The notes under the pieces: generated by a model | Seen by the model: only the letters and a program-made list of their open reading frames with translations | The model's database searches: none | What the model was told of the DNA's origin: nothing | In this document: one piece after another, positions 27,201 to 42,400 of the stretch | Position numbering within the stretch: position 1 is the stretch's first letter | How the letters are laid out: each line of letters begins with the position of its first letter | Origin: Todiramphus chloris collaris | Lineage: Eukaryota; Chordata; Aves; Coraciiformes; Alcedinidae | Assembly: GCA_025345505.1 (NCBI GenBank) | Contig: JANVCC010000077.1 | Location: 4,961,494 to 5,025,493 of the forward strand | Direction of reading: 5' to 3' | DNA: 64,000 bases | Program-made: the position numbers and the translations under genes

Positions 27201-30120
27201 AACCCGAAACACCCTGAAATCTGGAAATTCATAACAGACAGCTGGATTTTGAAGCCATGGCTATTCCCATACCTATCAGTCAGTGCATGGGAGCCACCCT
27301 CCTCACTAATTCTGTCTCTTTGTGAGTGGCTTGAAGCTTCTTCTTATGTCAGGTAAGGCTCCCTGCAGCCCCACAGCCTTCCCTGCAGCTGACTTGTGAG
27401 TGAGGGGTGAAGCCAGCAGGAGCAGGGAGCAAAGTGCTGCCCCGCTCTGCAGCAGGGCCCGAAAGCTGTTGGCTAGAGCTGGCCAGAGGCAGCCCAGCAT
27501 GCAGCTGTGCCGGGCACTCCTGCCTTTGGCTTCCTTACCTCCAGCTGCAGAACCCAGAAATGACTGCAGAGCTGGGGAACAGCAAGCACCCCAGGCACGG
27601 CCAGCCATGGAGAGCTCTGGCAGGCCACTACTTATGCGCTGGAAGGTTTCTTAGAGACAGTGCTCCAAAGTTGGTCATAATACGAGGAGGCTGAGGGAGC
27701 TTCAGGGCTTGCGGCAGTATCAAGTGAGATGGTTTCACTGGAGAGAGGGAGCCCATGACCGCATCCAGCAGGTAGCGGCCAGAGTTGGGAAGCGGCTGCA
27801 GCTGTCGGGATATGCAGGCTGCTGCGTAGGCTTGCGGCACAGTGGAATTAGATTGCTGGGAACAGGAGTCATCTGTGGCTCCTGAGACTGAAGACATCAT
27901 ATGCTGGCTGCTGGCTTTTCTTTTTATTTTAATACCACCAATTTACATGCTTGATACAACTTTAAAAAGAGTTCTACAGCTTACTTAGTGTACAAAAAGG
28001 TATAGCCAGCTATAAAATGAAAACAGTGGTCAGGACTGTGGCAAGTGCCAGGACGCAGCAGATGCTGTTGGCATAGTACAGCCCAGGCACAGGGTCGTGC
28101 CATGTCCCCTGTGGTGACAACAATGTGTGTGCCAGTATGGCATCCTCTGCTCGCTGAGCCTCTTGCATCCCACAGGGCTTCTTGGTAGCATTTGTGGGTC
28201 CTCAGCATGTCACAAGCTGAGATTTCTGATAGCCTCTGTGTTGTTTTGACTGTACTTTTGCCCTGACTCTCATCCACATTCAGATTTACAGCAGGCCACG
28301 CTAGAAGTGCAAGTCAGAGAGTAAGTGATGGAAACCACATGGGAAAACAAAAGGCACCTCAGGTCTGAAGCACACTGGTGTCAGCTTGTGCTGGCACGGA
28401 GTCTTATCATTACATAATGATGCACTTATCCAAACGGCGTTTTGTATTTTGGGAGACAGATGTGCCTTGCAGTTGCTAGTGCAAGTTAAATGTTAAATAT
28501 GAAACCCATTCATTTTCTCTTAGTCATACTTTGGATTTAAGCAGATGTTTTCCTAATTTGTGGTTTTCAAATGTAGCATGCTGACAAGACATTTGTCATT
28601 TATTACAACTTCATCCATGCAGTTTAGCAAATTGGCCAATTATTAACAGTGAGGGTTGCGTGGCGGTTGATGGATAGCTCCTGCTGCTTTGAAAGGCCTA
28701 AATTGAAACTCAATACATTTTTACAATATAAATTAATTGAGCTTTGGACCACATCCCTGTTATTCCAGTGCTCTCAGCTCTCATTTTCAGAATGAACAGC
28801 CATTTGTAATGTGCTGAGTAGCTGTGCTGTCTGGGAGCATTGGTTCCTGGTGGTAGAAAAAGTAATGGCTAACATTTTTCTGGTAGGGGCATGAAAATGG
28901 CTGACGGTATCCAAGCGTAGGCAGCGTGACATGTGGAGGGAGCGTGGCCGCAGGACTGTGTACGTACACGTGGACCGAGCTGGCCCTGCCACAGATGATA
29001 CCGGAGGCATCCTGGAAGAGTGCAGGGAGGGCAATGAGAGCAGGGTGGGTGCAGCTGCCTGGAAGCTACTGCTGCCTCCTGTTCTCCATTACAACATTTC
29101 TCTAGCTTTTAACATTGCTAGACTTTACCCATTTTGATTTATTTTTTTCCTGGTTTGTGTTTGCAGAGTTTGATGGGGTGGGGAGAGGAAGGGTGATGCT
29201 GGTGGTGCTGTGAACCGGTGAGATGTCCCAAAGCTGGGAACCACCATATGCCTGCAAATATCATCTCCTATTTTCCCAGTTCTGGAATTCAAGTAGGCAA
29301 TTTAGTAATCATTTATTCATCCCATGTATGAGACTTGAAGGAGAACACTCAATGCACCTCTAATTTCTAGAAAGTATAAAGCCCTTGATTTTTACCAGCT
29401 GGCACTGCAGAAATTTTGCCTTACTTTTCAGCTGAACTGGGAAAATTATTCAGGATGGTTTGTTCATAGTTGCTCCAGCTTCTGGCAAATCATTCAGGTT
29501 TTTTTCTCCTCTATATTTGCATCTGTGCAACAGGGAAACTGTATACTTTTTTAGAGAACAGGCTGCCTTGCAGATTAATTAAATGAGAACTGTGAAGAAT
29601 TAAAATAAATACCTGTGGTGTATTTCATCTTGCTTTATTCAGCCAGATGTGCTAGGTGTGAAGTACCTACAGGACTGGCTTTATAGTCCCATTTGAGGTC
29701 CTTTTCTTCATATCCCCTTGCTCTGTGGGAATGTGGAAAAGGGAGTAATAGTAGTGTCATGAAATCAGGAGCAGTGATTGCTGAGCAGGGAGACAATAGG
29801 TTGCATAAAATGCAGAAAAGAGAGAAAAAACATAGATTTGGGCCTTGTGTTGCAACTGTTCCTGGTCTGCATTAGAGGTGTGAGTTCTAGGGGTACTTAA
29901 AATGAGCCGAAGGCCTGATCCAGAGGGATGCAAGAGGGGTTTTAAAGAGAGAACTCTGGAATAGTCGTCTCCCTAGTAACTGCTCAAAAGGGATGTGACA
30001 GCAGATATTTAAGGGAAAATGACAGGTTATGGCTACACTTGGTGGCTGCATGTTCTGTGGAGGCTTTAGCGGGCGAGCACAGGCAGACGTCGGGCTAACC
30101 CAGATCCTGGTCCTTTGCAG
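24293..30120. other. Intron 1 sequence up to exon 2, no gene seen
   Basis: AT-rich DNA with a (TTTG)n repeat at 25,952-25,972 and GC-richer patches at 26,640-26,830 and 27,350-27,650. The last 92 bases before exon 2 are open in the exon 2 frame from an ATG at 30,029, but sit before a normal CAG acceptor and most likely are intron. Confidence 0.55.
25952..25972 (+). repeat. (TTTG)n simple repeat
   Basis: Four to five TTTG units followed by a T run. Confidence 0.85.
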
Positions 30121-31309
30121 CGCTGCCAAGCTCCTGGAGAAGAGTCCATTCTCCGTCAGCACCCCGAGCCCCCTGCTCCCCTCGCCGGCGAGCCTGCAGC
30201 TGGCCCAGCTCCAGGCACAGCTCACGCTCCACAGGCTGAAGTTGGCCCAGACTGCCGTCACCAACAACCCGGCTGCTGCCACTGTCCTCAACCAGGTGCT
30301 CTCCAAAGTGGCCATGTCTCAGCCGCTCTTCAACCAGCTGAGGCACCCCACCATGATGAACGCCCCGCAGGGCCACGCCACAGGGCCGCCGCAGGGGCCC
30401 GGCATGGCTGGCGCCAGGTTCCCCTCTGGTGGCATTGCCTTTCCTGCCCAGAGCCCAGCCTTAGCTGCCCCGGGGGGCGGCCTGGGGCCTGTCCAGGCCC
30501 AGACCTCCAACACCATCGTCATGAGCCCCTTTGGAGGCGTCATGGCTCCAACCTCGGGCCAGCAATCCGTGGTGGTGGGTCTCAACAAAGCTGGTGCCTC
30601 CACCTCCGCCGCTGCGGCCGCGGCAGGCGGCTTCTATGAGTACAACAAGCAAAACGCTCCCGCTGCTGCCCCTCAGATGTATGCCTCGGAGGGGGACCAG
30701 CCCAGCCAGCATGGCTTCCTTGCTGGCGGGGCCCACATTGCCTCCGCAGCGTCAGGCCCACGCTATGAGGGTCACTTTGGGGCTCCCAGTCAGCTGCAGC
30801 ACGAGGCGGCGGTGGCCTTTCCCAAGGAGGCCTACGGGGCGGCAGCGCAGCACGGGGCAGCACGGCCCTTCCCCAGCGACCCGCACACGGGCTCCCATCC
30901 GAAAGGAGATCCCAGCCCCGTCCTGCATGGCAGCGGTACAAGCAACCAGTGGGAAAACATCCCTAATTTCCCCAGCCAAAACAAGCGTGACCTCGTGCCC
31001 GGTGACAGCCTGTGGCCGTCGGCGAGTCAGCAGCAGTATGAAATAAGAAACGAGCTCTACAACCCCGAAGAGCCGACACCTGACACAAAGTTCAGCACGG
31101 CTGCCCCCCCCGCCTTCGGTCGCCTCAACCACAGCAAGCAGAGCTTCGGCAGCCCTCGCATGAGGCAGAAGGAGGAGCGGAGCGGCGGCGCGCCCGACCT
31201 GCCCGCCCGCTCCCTGCCGCCGCACCAGGTGGGCGACCTCCGTGGCACGGCCCCCCTCCACTTCCCCCACGTCTGCGCCCTCTGCGACAAGAAGATCTTT
31301 GATTTGAAG
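30121..31309 (+). CDS. RBM20: RBM20 exon 2: N-terminal low-complexity region and first half of zinc finger 1
   Basis: The exon opens after a CAG acceptor at 30,118-30,120; its first base completes a codon begun in exon 1, followed by 396 whole codons. The first ~50 residues (AAKLLEKSPFSVS, then LQLAQLQAQLTLHRLKLAQT) are the highly conserved leucine/glutamine-rich block of RBM20. A long Pro/Gly/Ala/Gln-rich disordered region follows, with an alanine run near 30,610-30,630. The last 12 residues, CALCDKKIFDLK (385-396), give the two cysteines of a matrin/U1-type zinc finger whose histidines come from exon 3. The donor is AAG|GTGAGT. The exon is strikingly GC-rich compared with exons 3-5, which explains long open frames on the other strand and frames here. 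Confidence 0.96.
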
Positions 31310-32925
31310 GTGAGTGGTTTCAAGGCCCCCCTTGGGCACGGTTTGGACCCTGGGATGGGCTGCCTGGCGATGGATCTGGCCACTGGCTCCTGCCACCCCC
31401 TTGCCGCCGGCGTCCATCGCTGTGGAGGTGGCCCGAGAGAAGTGGAAACAAAGGGCCATAGTTTCGTTTAGGGTGTCGTACATCTGTTTCATGGCAATTA
31501 CTGGAGTTTCAAGATCTGGTTTTGTTCCACATCTTGCTGGGAGAGATGGTGAGATTACAGCTCTGGCGTGAGAAATGCAAGCTCCGGGCTGGGGTCGCAG
31601 CTCATCTCATGGGCCCAGAGCGAAGGGAGGAGGAGCTTGAAGCTGATCCCAGGATTCTCAAACCGCTATTGTAACCGCACGTCTGCAGTTTCAGCTGCCT
31701 CTCCCTTTCTCTTTGCATTTCAGATCCCAACGGCTTCCCTCTTAGCCTTGTGGAAGCAGCTTACTTAAACAATTTTTGTAAATTTATTTTAATAATTCCT
31801 CTGTTGGGATCTCTTCCTCCTTCTAGAATCTCTGAGGAAAATTAGGACTCAGGATCCCCAGTGACTTTTACCTGGAAGCGAGAAGCTGCTCAGCATGCGT
31901 GGTGCAGACCATGCTCCCACTTCTCTGTTCGTACTGCCAAGGCTGCTCCAAATTCAACCTCACCCTCCAAAAGTATCTTCCCAGTTGCCCAGAGAGCCTG
32001 TATGCTAGATCACGTTATGTAGGTCAGGTCTGTAAGAAGGCCACTTATGTGGCCCTCTGAGCCCCACAGCCATTTGTGGGCTCTGGCTGGGATTGTTCTG
32101 GCCTTCTGGTGAGCCCTGCTCAGCAAGTCCTCACAGCCTTTTCCATCGCATTGCAGGACTGGCACCTAACCACAAAGGCATGTGTTTTCACGCTGATGGT
32201 GGCCTGACAAAAACATTACAACAGCGTTTATATAAGGCCAGCAAATGAAATAGTACCTGATACACCCCTGGGGTTTTGGGATATCTGAATATATTTGCTC
32301 TTCCATGTTTCCCTTTTACTCTTTGTGCAGCTGTTTGCAAAAAGGTTTACTGTGGTTACTGCAGCTACAGGGCTGGTCTGAAGTAGCCCCTGTCTAAGAC
32401 ACATTGGGCATTTGCTTTTTTTTTCCATTAAACATTTTAAAAGGGCAGGGGAAATGTCATTATGGTGAGTTTCAGTTGATCTGTTCGTTGATGTTTAATA
32501 CACTGACTCATTTGGATCACAGAAGTGTAAATAGCTAAATGTACTTTGACAAATTTTGCTAATCTGTTGAAATGAAGAATCCTGGCTGCCCTGTGTGCTG
32601 CTCACCTTCTTTGTGGACGTTGCAGGAGTTGAGGGTGCTCAGTGCCTTGCAGGATGAGCTTCAACTAGAATGAAGTAACTGAATTAATAGAAGTATACTG
32701 GATTAAAAATCTAATACAGAGAAGCTCTTCTTTTGTAAAGTAACTGATAATTTAACCTACAAATAATGAATCAGTAAATGCATTGGGTGAAGGTGTGCTT
32801 GGCCCCAGCATCACACAGTTTGATCTTCAGCATCTCAGTATCAGAGTAAGGTAAACTGAATGGAGAAGCAATCTCTTGTAAATCAGGATTTTTCCTACGC
32901 TCATCAGCTCTTTGTTTCAATGTAG
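31310..32925 (+). other. RBM20: RBM20 intron 2
   Basis: GTGAGT donor to TGTAG acceptor, 1.6 kb. The exon 2 frame stays open until a stop at 31,469-31,471. No other feature is recognised. Confidence 0.9.
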
Positions 32926-32987
32926 GACTGGGATCAGCACATTAAAGGAAGTCTTCACATCCAAAAATGTATGGCTTTTTCAGATAA
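32926..32987 (+). CDS. RBM20: RBM20 exon 3: second half of zinc finger 1
   Basis: The acceptor is TGTAG|GAC and the donor GATAA|GTAAGT. It encodes DWDQHIKGSLHIQKCMAFSD plus two bases of the next Asn codon. With exon 2 it completes a C-x2-C-x12-H-x5-H finger (C385, C388, H401, H407), the matrin/U1-like type that can contact RNA. The 62-nt length changes phase and is balanced by exon 4, so exon 3 cannot be skipped alone without a frameshift. Confidence 0.94.
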
Positions 32988-33633
32988 GTAAGTATTATTT
33001 TAGAGAATCTCTTCCAACTGAATTTGTAACAGCATCCCTTATTTTAGTGGCTTTACACCAGGAATTTGCAGTCTAATGTTTTAATATTTTGTATTTAAAT
33101 ATTAAAAATATTTACATATTTACATTTAATATTTTAATGCTTTAATATTTATGGCACGTTATGCATGCTCCTAAAGTTATTTTCTTTCTTTTCCAGCACT
33201 GGTATCCGGTGTGTGTTAAGCTCAGCAGATGGAACATTGCATTTATCACCAAATAATGCAGCGGTTTTCAATCCATCTAGTATCGAAGGTGAATGGTTGT
33301 ATGTGTGATAGTTAAAACCATTTCTTTTTAACTGAAAGTCAGTCTCTGGGGAAAAATGGACATTTAAAGTGAAATGTGATACAAGTTTCCAAGGAAAACT
33401 TTTTAGAGGTTGCGCACAGAAAGGCTAAAGGCCAGTACTGTGTCTTTCAAAGTATGAATTTATATTTTTCTTTCAAACAATTATTTGTTTTCACAGCACA
33501 ACAAAACAGTGTATAATTTGGTGCAGAGACGATGAAATTAGTTATTATGTAAATGGGGCATTGCTTACTGAGCACACTAATGCAATTAATATGAGTCAAG
33601 TTTTTCATTAAATGTGTGTAATCCATTATTTAG
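32988..33633 (+). other. RBM20: RBM20 introns 3 and 4 (exon 4 lies within)
   Basis: Intron 3 is only 209 bases (32,988-33,196) and holds an AT-only palindromic stretch at 33,080-33,150. Intron 4 is 345 bases (33,289-33,633). Both have GT-AG borders. Confidence 0.9.
33197..33288 (+). CDS. RBM20: RBM20 exon 4: linker between zinc finger 1 and RRM
   Basis: The acceptor is TTCCAG|CAC and the donor GAAG|GTGAAT. The exon starts with the last base of an Asn codon and reads TGIRCVLSSADGTLHLSPNN and on to SSIE, ending one base into an Asp codon. The GIRC-SA-GTL pattern is the conserved RBM20 linker. It has no known catalytic or binding fold. It is AT-richer than exon 2. Confidence 0.93.
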
Positions 33634-33731
33634 ATTATCCACCAAATGTCGGCGCATCTTTTATTACTACGTCAGCAAGATCCTTTGGCCAGCCAGGTCC
33701 TACATTTTCTTCTCCTCCATCAGGGGTAAGA
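33634..33731 (+). CDS. RBM20: RBM20 exon 5: linker before RRM, with tandem donors
   Basis: The acceptor is ATTTAG|AT. It encodes DYPPNVGASFITTSARSFGQ, then PGPTFSSPPSG and, with the longer donor, VR. Two GT donors lie six bases apart: GGG|GTAAGA after 33,725 and AGA|GTGAGT after 33,731. Both keep frame. The longer form gives the same residue spacing to the next exon as human RBM20, so I chose 33,731; the shorter form would lose Val-Arg. Confidence 0.88.
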
Positions 33732-38853
<5,122 letters not shown>

Positions 38854-38985
38854 GCCTTTCTGGAAATGGCTTACAGTGAAGCAGCACAAGCCATGGTGCA
38901 GTACTACAAAGAAAAACCTGCTATGATAAATGACGACAAGTTACTTATTAGGATGTCTAAAAGATACAAGGAATTGCAGCTGAAG
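38854..38985 (+). CDS. RBM20: RBM20 exon 7: second half of the RRM
   Basis: The acceptor is TGCTAG|GCC and the donor CTGAAG|GTAAGA. The 44 codons open with [20 protein letters not shown], carrying the RNP1-like strand and the second helix of the RRM, and end [15 protein letters not shown]. Residues are 529-572 in exon-2 numbering. The exon is phase 0 at both ends, so skipping would keep frame but remove half the RNA-binding domain. Confidence 0.96.
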
Positions 38986-40811
38986 GTAAGATAGTCATTC
39001 CTGATGAGATGGCGTGAGTTTCCGTAGCATGTCCTGGAGAGTACACCTTAAATCTTTGCTGATTACTGATTTCTAATTAATGCGTCAATATTATGGAAAA
39101 ATAAATTAAGAAGGATAAATTAATGAATGTATGTTAATGATCTTTTATACTTGGCTGCTTGCTCTTGTTCTAAATTTTCATTCTTGGAAGAAGCCTTTTC
39201 TCTGGTTCTCACATAATGTTATTTCATAAATTCCTTCCGAGCTTTCTTCTGAGTGGGCTCCCGTGTTGCTTGGTCTGACAAAGGTCTAAAGCACAGCCAC
39301 GTGTAAGATAAAAGACATCAGCAAAAATAAGATGGTCCTATCCTTTTAGTCAGGCATTAAGCCCGAAGGAACCCTTTTCACTGCTTGCATGTTTGAGCCA
39401 TAGTACAATCTCTAAACCGCACAGTGATGCCATGGCTAAATTACACACTGATTTCTTTTTTCCTTGTGAATTACCTAAACTAAAAAAGAAGACAAATATT
39501 TATTTATTTTTTTTACATAGAGTCAGAACAGAGCAATAGTCTTTGGCCTTTCTGTAGAATGTGTGACACTTCTGATGTGGATACCTGCATGATGTTCAAA
39601 ACCCAGTGCTCTTGTGAACATATTTATGGAGGCTTATGTACTGCCTTGTGTAATAGTAAAGCACTGGGGGTTTTTTCATGGGTACTTGGACTGGAACTGG
39701 CAATGCAGAGCTGAAAAGTTTCAGATTGTATTATCTAACTCAGCACAAAGTTATTTTATAAAATAACTGTAATGTTCAAAGTTCAGAGGTTAAGGGGCCT
39801 TTTATGAGCCTTGAGGGAAAACAAGTTTGTTTTGACCCTTGGAAAAGTCTTCTCTCCTGTATGTATATAATAGTTTAAGGCGACTTAGGTTGCCAAAAGT
39901 TCGTAAACTAAGGCAGTCTTGCTTAGTGTGATACGGTAAGGGGTTCAGGTGTGAGCTGGTGGAGGCTGTGCATCTTAACTTAGATGAGGAAGAGGAATTA
40001 CCCAGGAGAGTTTGGCAGCTTGCCTCAATTTCAGGAAGATTTTCAGCCTTTCCAATGGCAGTGTTTGTCTGCACAAGCAAAAGCCCTTTCTCTTTGTTAA
40101 AAACAAAAAATCAAGAAGTGCAACATGGAAGGGGGAATATGCATGAGCTGTTTACTGCCACAAATGGCTCTGAGTTCCCGCATGATTATGTTGCTCAGCT
40201 GTGCATGCTCCAAGTGTTTGGTGAATTTCAAGCACTCCAGGCTGGAGTGCCGCATCTTTTGTAAATGATCTTGAATTTCAAGTAAGCAACACTTCCAGTA
40301 CACATCTTTCTTGCACTGAGCTTTTCTGAAGCTCTGGGGCCTAAACATTGTCTTTTAGAGCTATACTCTAGAATGAGCTAAATTCTGATATGACAAGAAG
40401 GCAGTTCAATCCTAGAGGATCAGAGATGTATCGCTATACATAATTTAATTCAGATATTAGAAAATGTTGCTGGTTTGTTTCTTCTTACATCCAATTCCTA
40501 GAAAATACTCTGTAGTGAACTTGTATTGGGGAAGGACAAGCTAGTTTTCAAAGCCTGTTACAGCAGCCAAGTATGAGGAGGCAGTGCTACGACGTAATGG
40601 AGTAAATTTTCCATTTGTATCATTTTACTGCTTTGATCGTGTTATCGAGATAACAGCTGCAGAAAAGACTGTAACCACAGCACCAAAACCAAGTATTTCT
40701 CAATAGTGGTATAATTGAATGATGCATAGATGCTGTTTCTTGAAGGACAAATCACCTGTATTGGCTTGGAGAGTACTGCAGCATGCTAAACAGTGTCTTT
40801 GTCTTATTTAG
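38986..40811 (+). other. RBM20: RBM20 intron 7
   Basis: 1.8 kb, GT-AG. Short open frames near 39,800-40,350 overlap on both strands and look like chance. Confidence 0.9.
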
Positions 40812-40891
40812 AAACCAGGTAAGAATGTGGCTGCTATCATCCAGGACATCCACTCGCAGAGGGAGAGGGACCTGATGCGTGAAGTGGACAG
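40812..40891 (+). CDS. RBM20: RBM20 exon 8: RRM-to-RS linker
   Basis: The acceptor is TATTTAG|AAA and the donor GACAG|GTAAAG. It encodes KPGKNVAAIIQDIHSQRERD then LMREVD plus two bases of Arg. The basic, helical linker joins the RRM to the RS region. A perfect donor-like string CAG|GTAAGA sits at 40,816-40,824 within the exon (see findings). It is phase 2 at its end and joins exon 9 by a split Arg codon. Confidence 0.95.
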
Positions 40892-41715
40892 GTAAAGTTT
40901 CTCCACTGTTTGGAATTGGGACCTGGATAAATCTGTAAACCTGCAGGTAGAAAAAGCATTATCTGTGTGCTTCCCTCTCTTATCTCATATGCTTTCTTTT
41001 TTTGTATTTCGCTTCAAATTGCTGGAAAATATAAGTGGCTACAATAGTAGGTTCAGGGCCTATATAATGAGATCAGATTGAAACTGTGCATGTTACAAAA
41101 ATAAATGAAATATTTCCTACTGATGATGATTCAGAAAATACACCTGGTATGTGAAGAACACACAAATGAAGTTGTTCCTCTCTCCTCCCTGTTGCGTGAC
41201 AAATGTAAAGACTGGGAGCACTGTGAGATCTAGAGGGAAGGAGCTGGTTCACCTTACAGTATATTTCGATATATTTCCCATCTGACTGGCTTCTGGACCT
41301 TCCAGCAAAAATGGAGAGGAATCACAGTCCTGAAGCATCTCTTTTAAGCAGGTGACCTATGTCACTTCTGTCTCGGAGGTGCCCCGGATGAGTGAATGTT
41401 AAGGGTACAGACATTAGAATCATTGTAAAGGTATTAACATATTATAAGCTTTTACTGCGAAACCCCTATGAGATGCTTTTAAGAATGAATGAATATATTC
41501 TTAACAGATCTGTGGGGATTTAGTTAAGCTCAGTGGATATGACACTGCCTTTTCTGCTGTTCACTGTGTTTGCAGCTGTGTGTTGCATGTCTGTGAAAGG
41601 CCTGGGCTCTGAGGTTTGCAGTCCCCAGGACAGATCCCATGTGTTTCCAGGGTACAAGAACTTGGCAGACCGCAGGGGGTCAGCCAGTTACATCTGCCTT
41701 TTCCCTCTGCAACAG
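40892..41715 (+). other. RBM20: RBM20 intron 8
   Basis: 824 bases, GT-AG. The last part is free of stops in some frames, so open frames run into exon 9 from the intron, but the AACAG acceptor and homology mark the exon start. Confidence 0.9.
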
Positions 41716-42400
41716 GTATGGCACAGAGAGGCCCCGCTCCCGCAGCCCCATAAGCCGCTCCCTGTCGCCCCGATCCCACACTCCCAGCTTCACTTCCTGC
41801 AGTTCACCCCACAGCCCAATGGGGACCAGCAGGACCGACTGGGGAAATGGGAGAGAGTCATGGGATCAGTCCCCGTATTCTCGACGGGAAGAGGAAAGAG
41901 ACAGCAGAGAATGGCGAGAGAATGGGGATGAGAAGAGGGACAGGACTGACATGTGGGTGCATGAGAGGAAACATTATTCCCGACAGCTGGACAAATTTGA
42001 TTTGGATGAACGAATTGAAGGAGGCAGAGGGCACAGAGAAAAATATTTAAGGAGTGGTTCCCCTGGCTCTCTTCACCCTTCATCTGGCTACAAGAGCAGG
42101 GAAGACGACTACTACCGAAAAACCTCAAAGTCAAAATCTGACAAGTTTCAGAGGCAGCTTCAGGATTTACCTGGGAGATCCAAGAGGAAGGAAGAGGCCA
42201 AGTTAAGGGAACGCAGGCATTCTTACAGCGAGGACACTGTCAGGGAGGAGGCGGCTGAGCAGAAGCACAGCAAGGCATCTGAGGGCTCCAGGCAAAAACA
42301 AAGTGATAAGAATAAGGTGAAGAAAGCTGAAAAAGACCACGAGGAAGATGCTGCTGCTGAAAGCAGTGATGTGAAGGAAACCAAACCTCGCGAGAATGAG
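41716..42400 (+). CDS. RBM20: RBM20 exon 9: RS domain with RSRSP cluster
   Basis: The acceptor is CAACAG|GTATG; the donor GAG|GTAAAT. The opening, [20 protein letters not shown], is the arginine/serine segment that directs nuclear import and carries the RSRSP stretch at 41,735-41,749. In people this stretch (R634-P638) is the main hotspot for severe dilated cardiomyopathy variants and for cytoplasmic granule formation; all five residues are intact. Its serines are phosphorylation sites in studied mammals. The rest is a highly charged disordered region rich in Arg, Lys, Glu, Asp and Ser (residues about 600-827). No fold or enzyme motif is seen. Confidence 0.97.

Noticed and set aside
30115-31492. 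Several long open frames (119-246 codons) on both strands overlapping RBM20 exon 2
   Set aside because: They are shadows of a GC-rich coding exon with few stop codons in any frame. Only the RBM20 frame shows homology and correct splice phases.
41533-41931. 132-codon frame crossing the exon 9 acceptor
   Set aside because: It is in another frame than the RS domain and includes intron; no domain or support.
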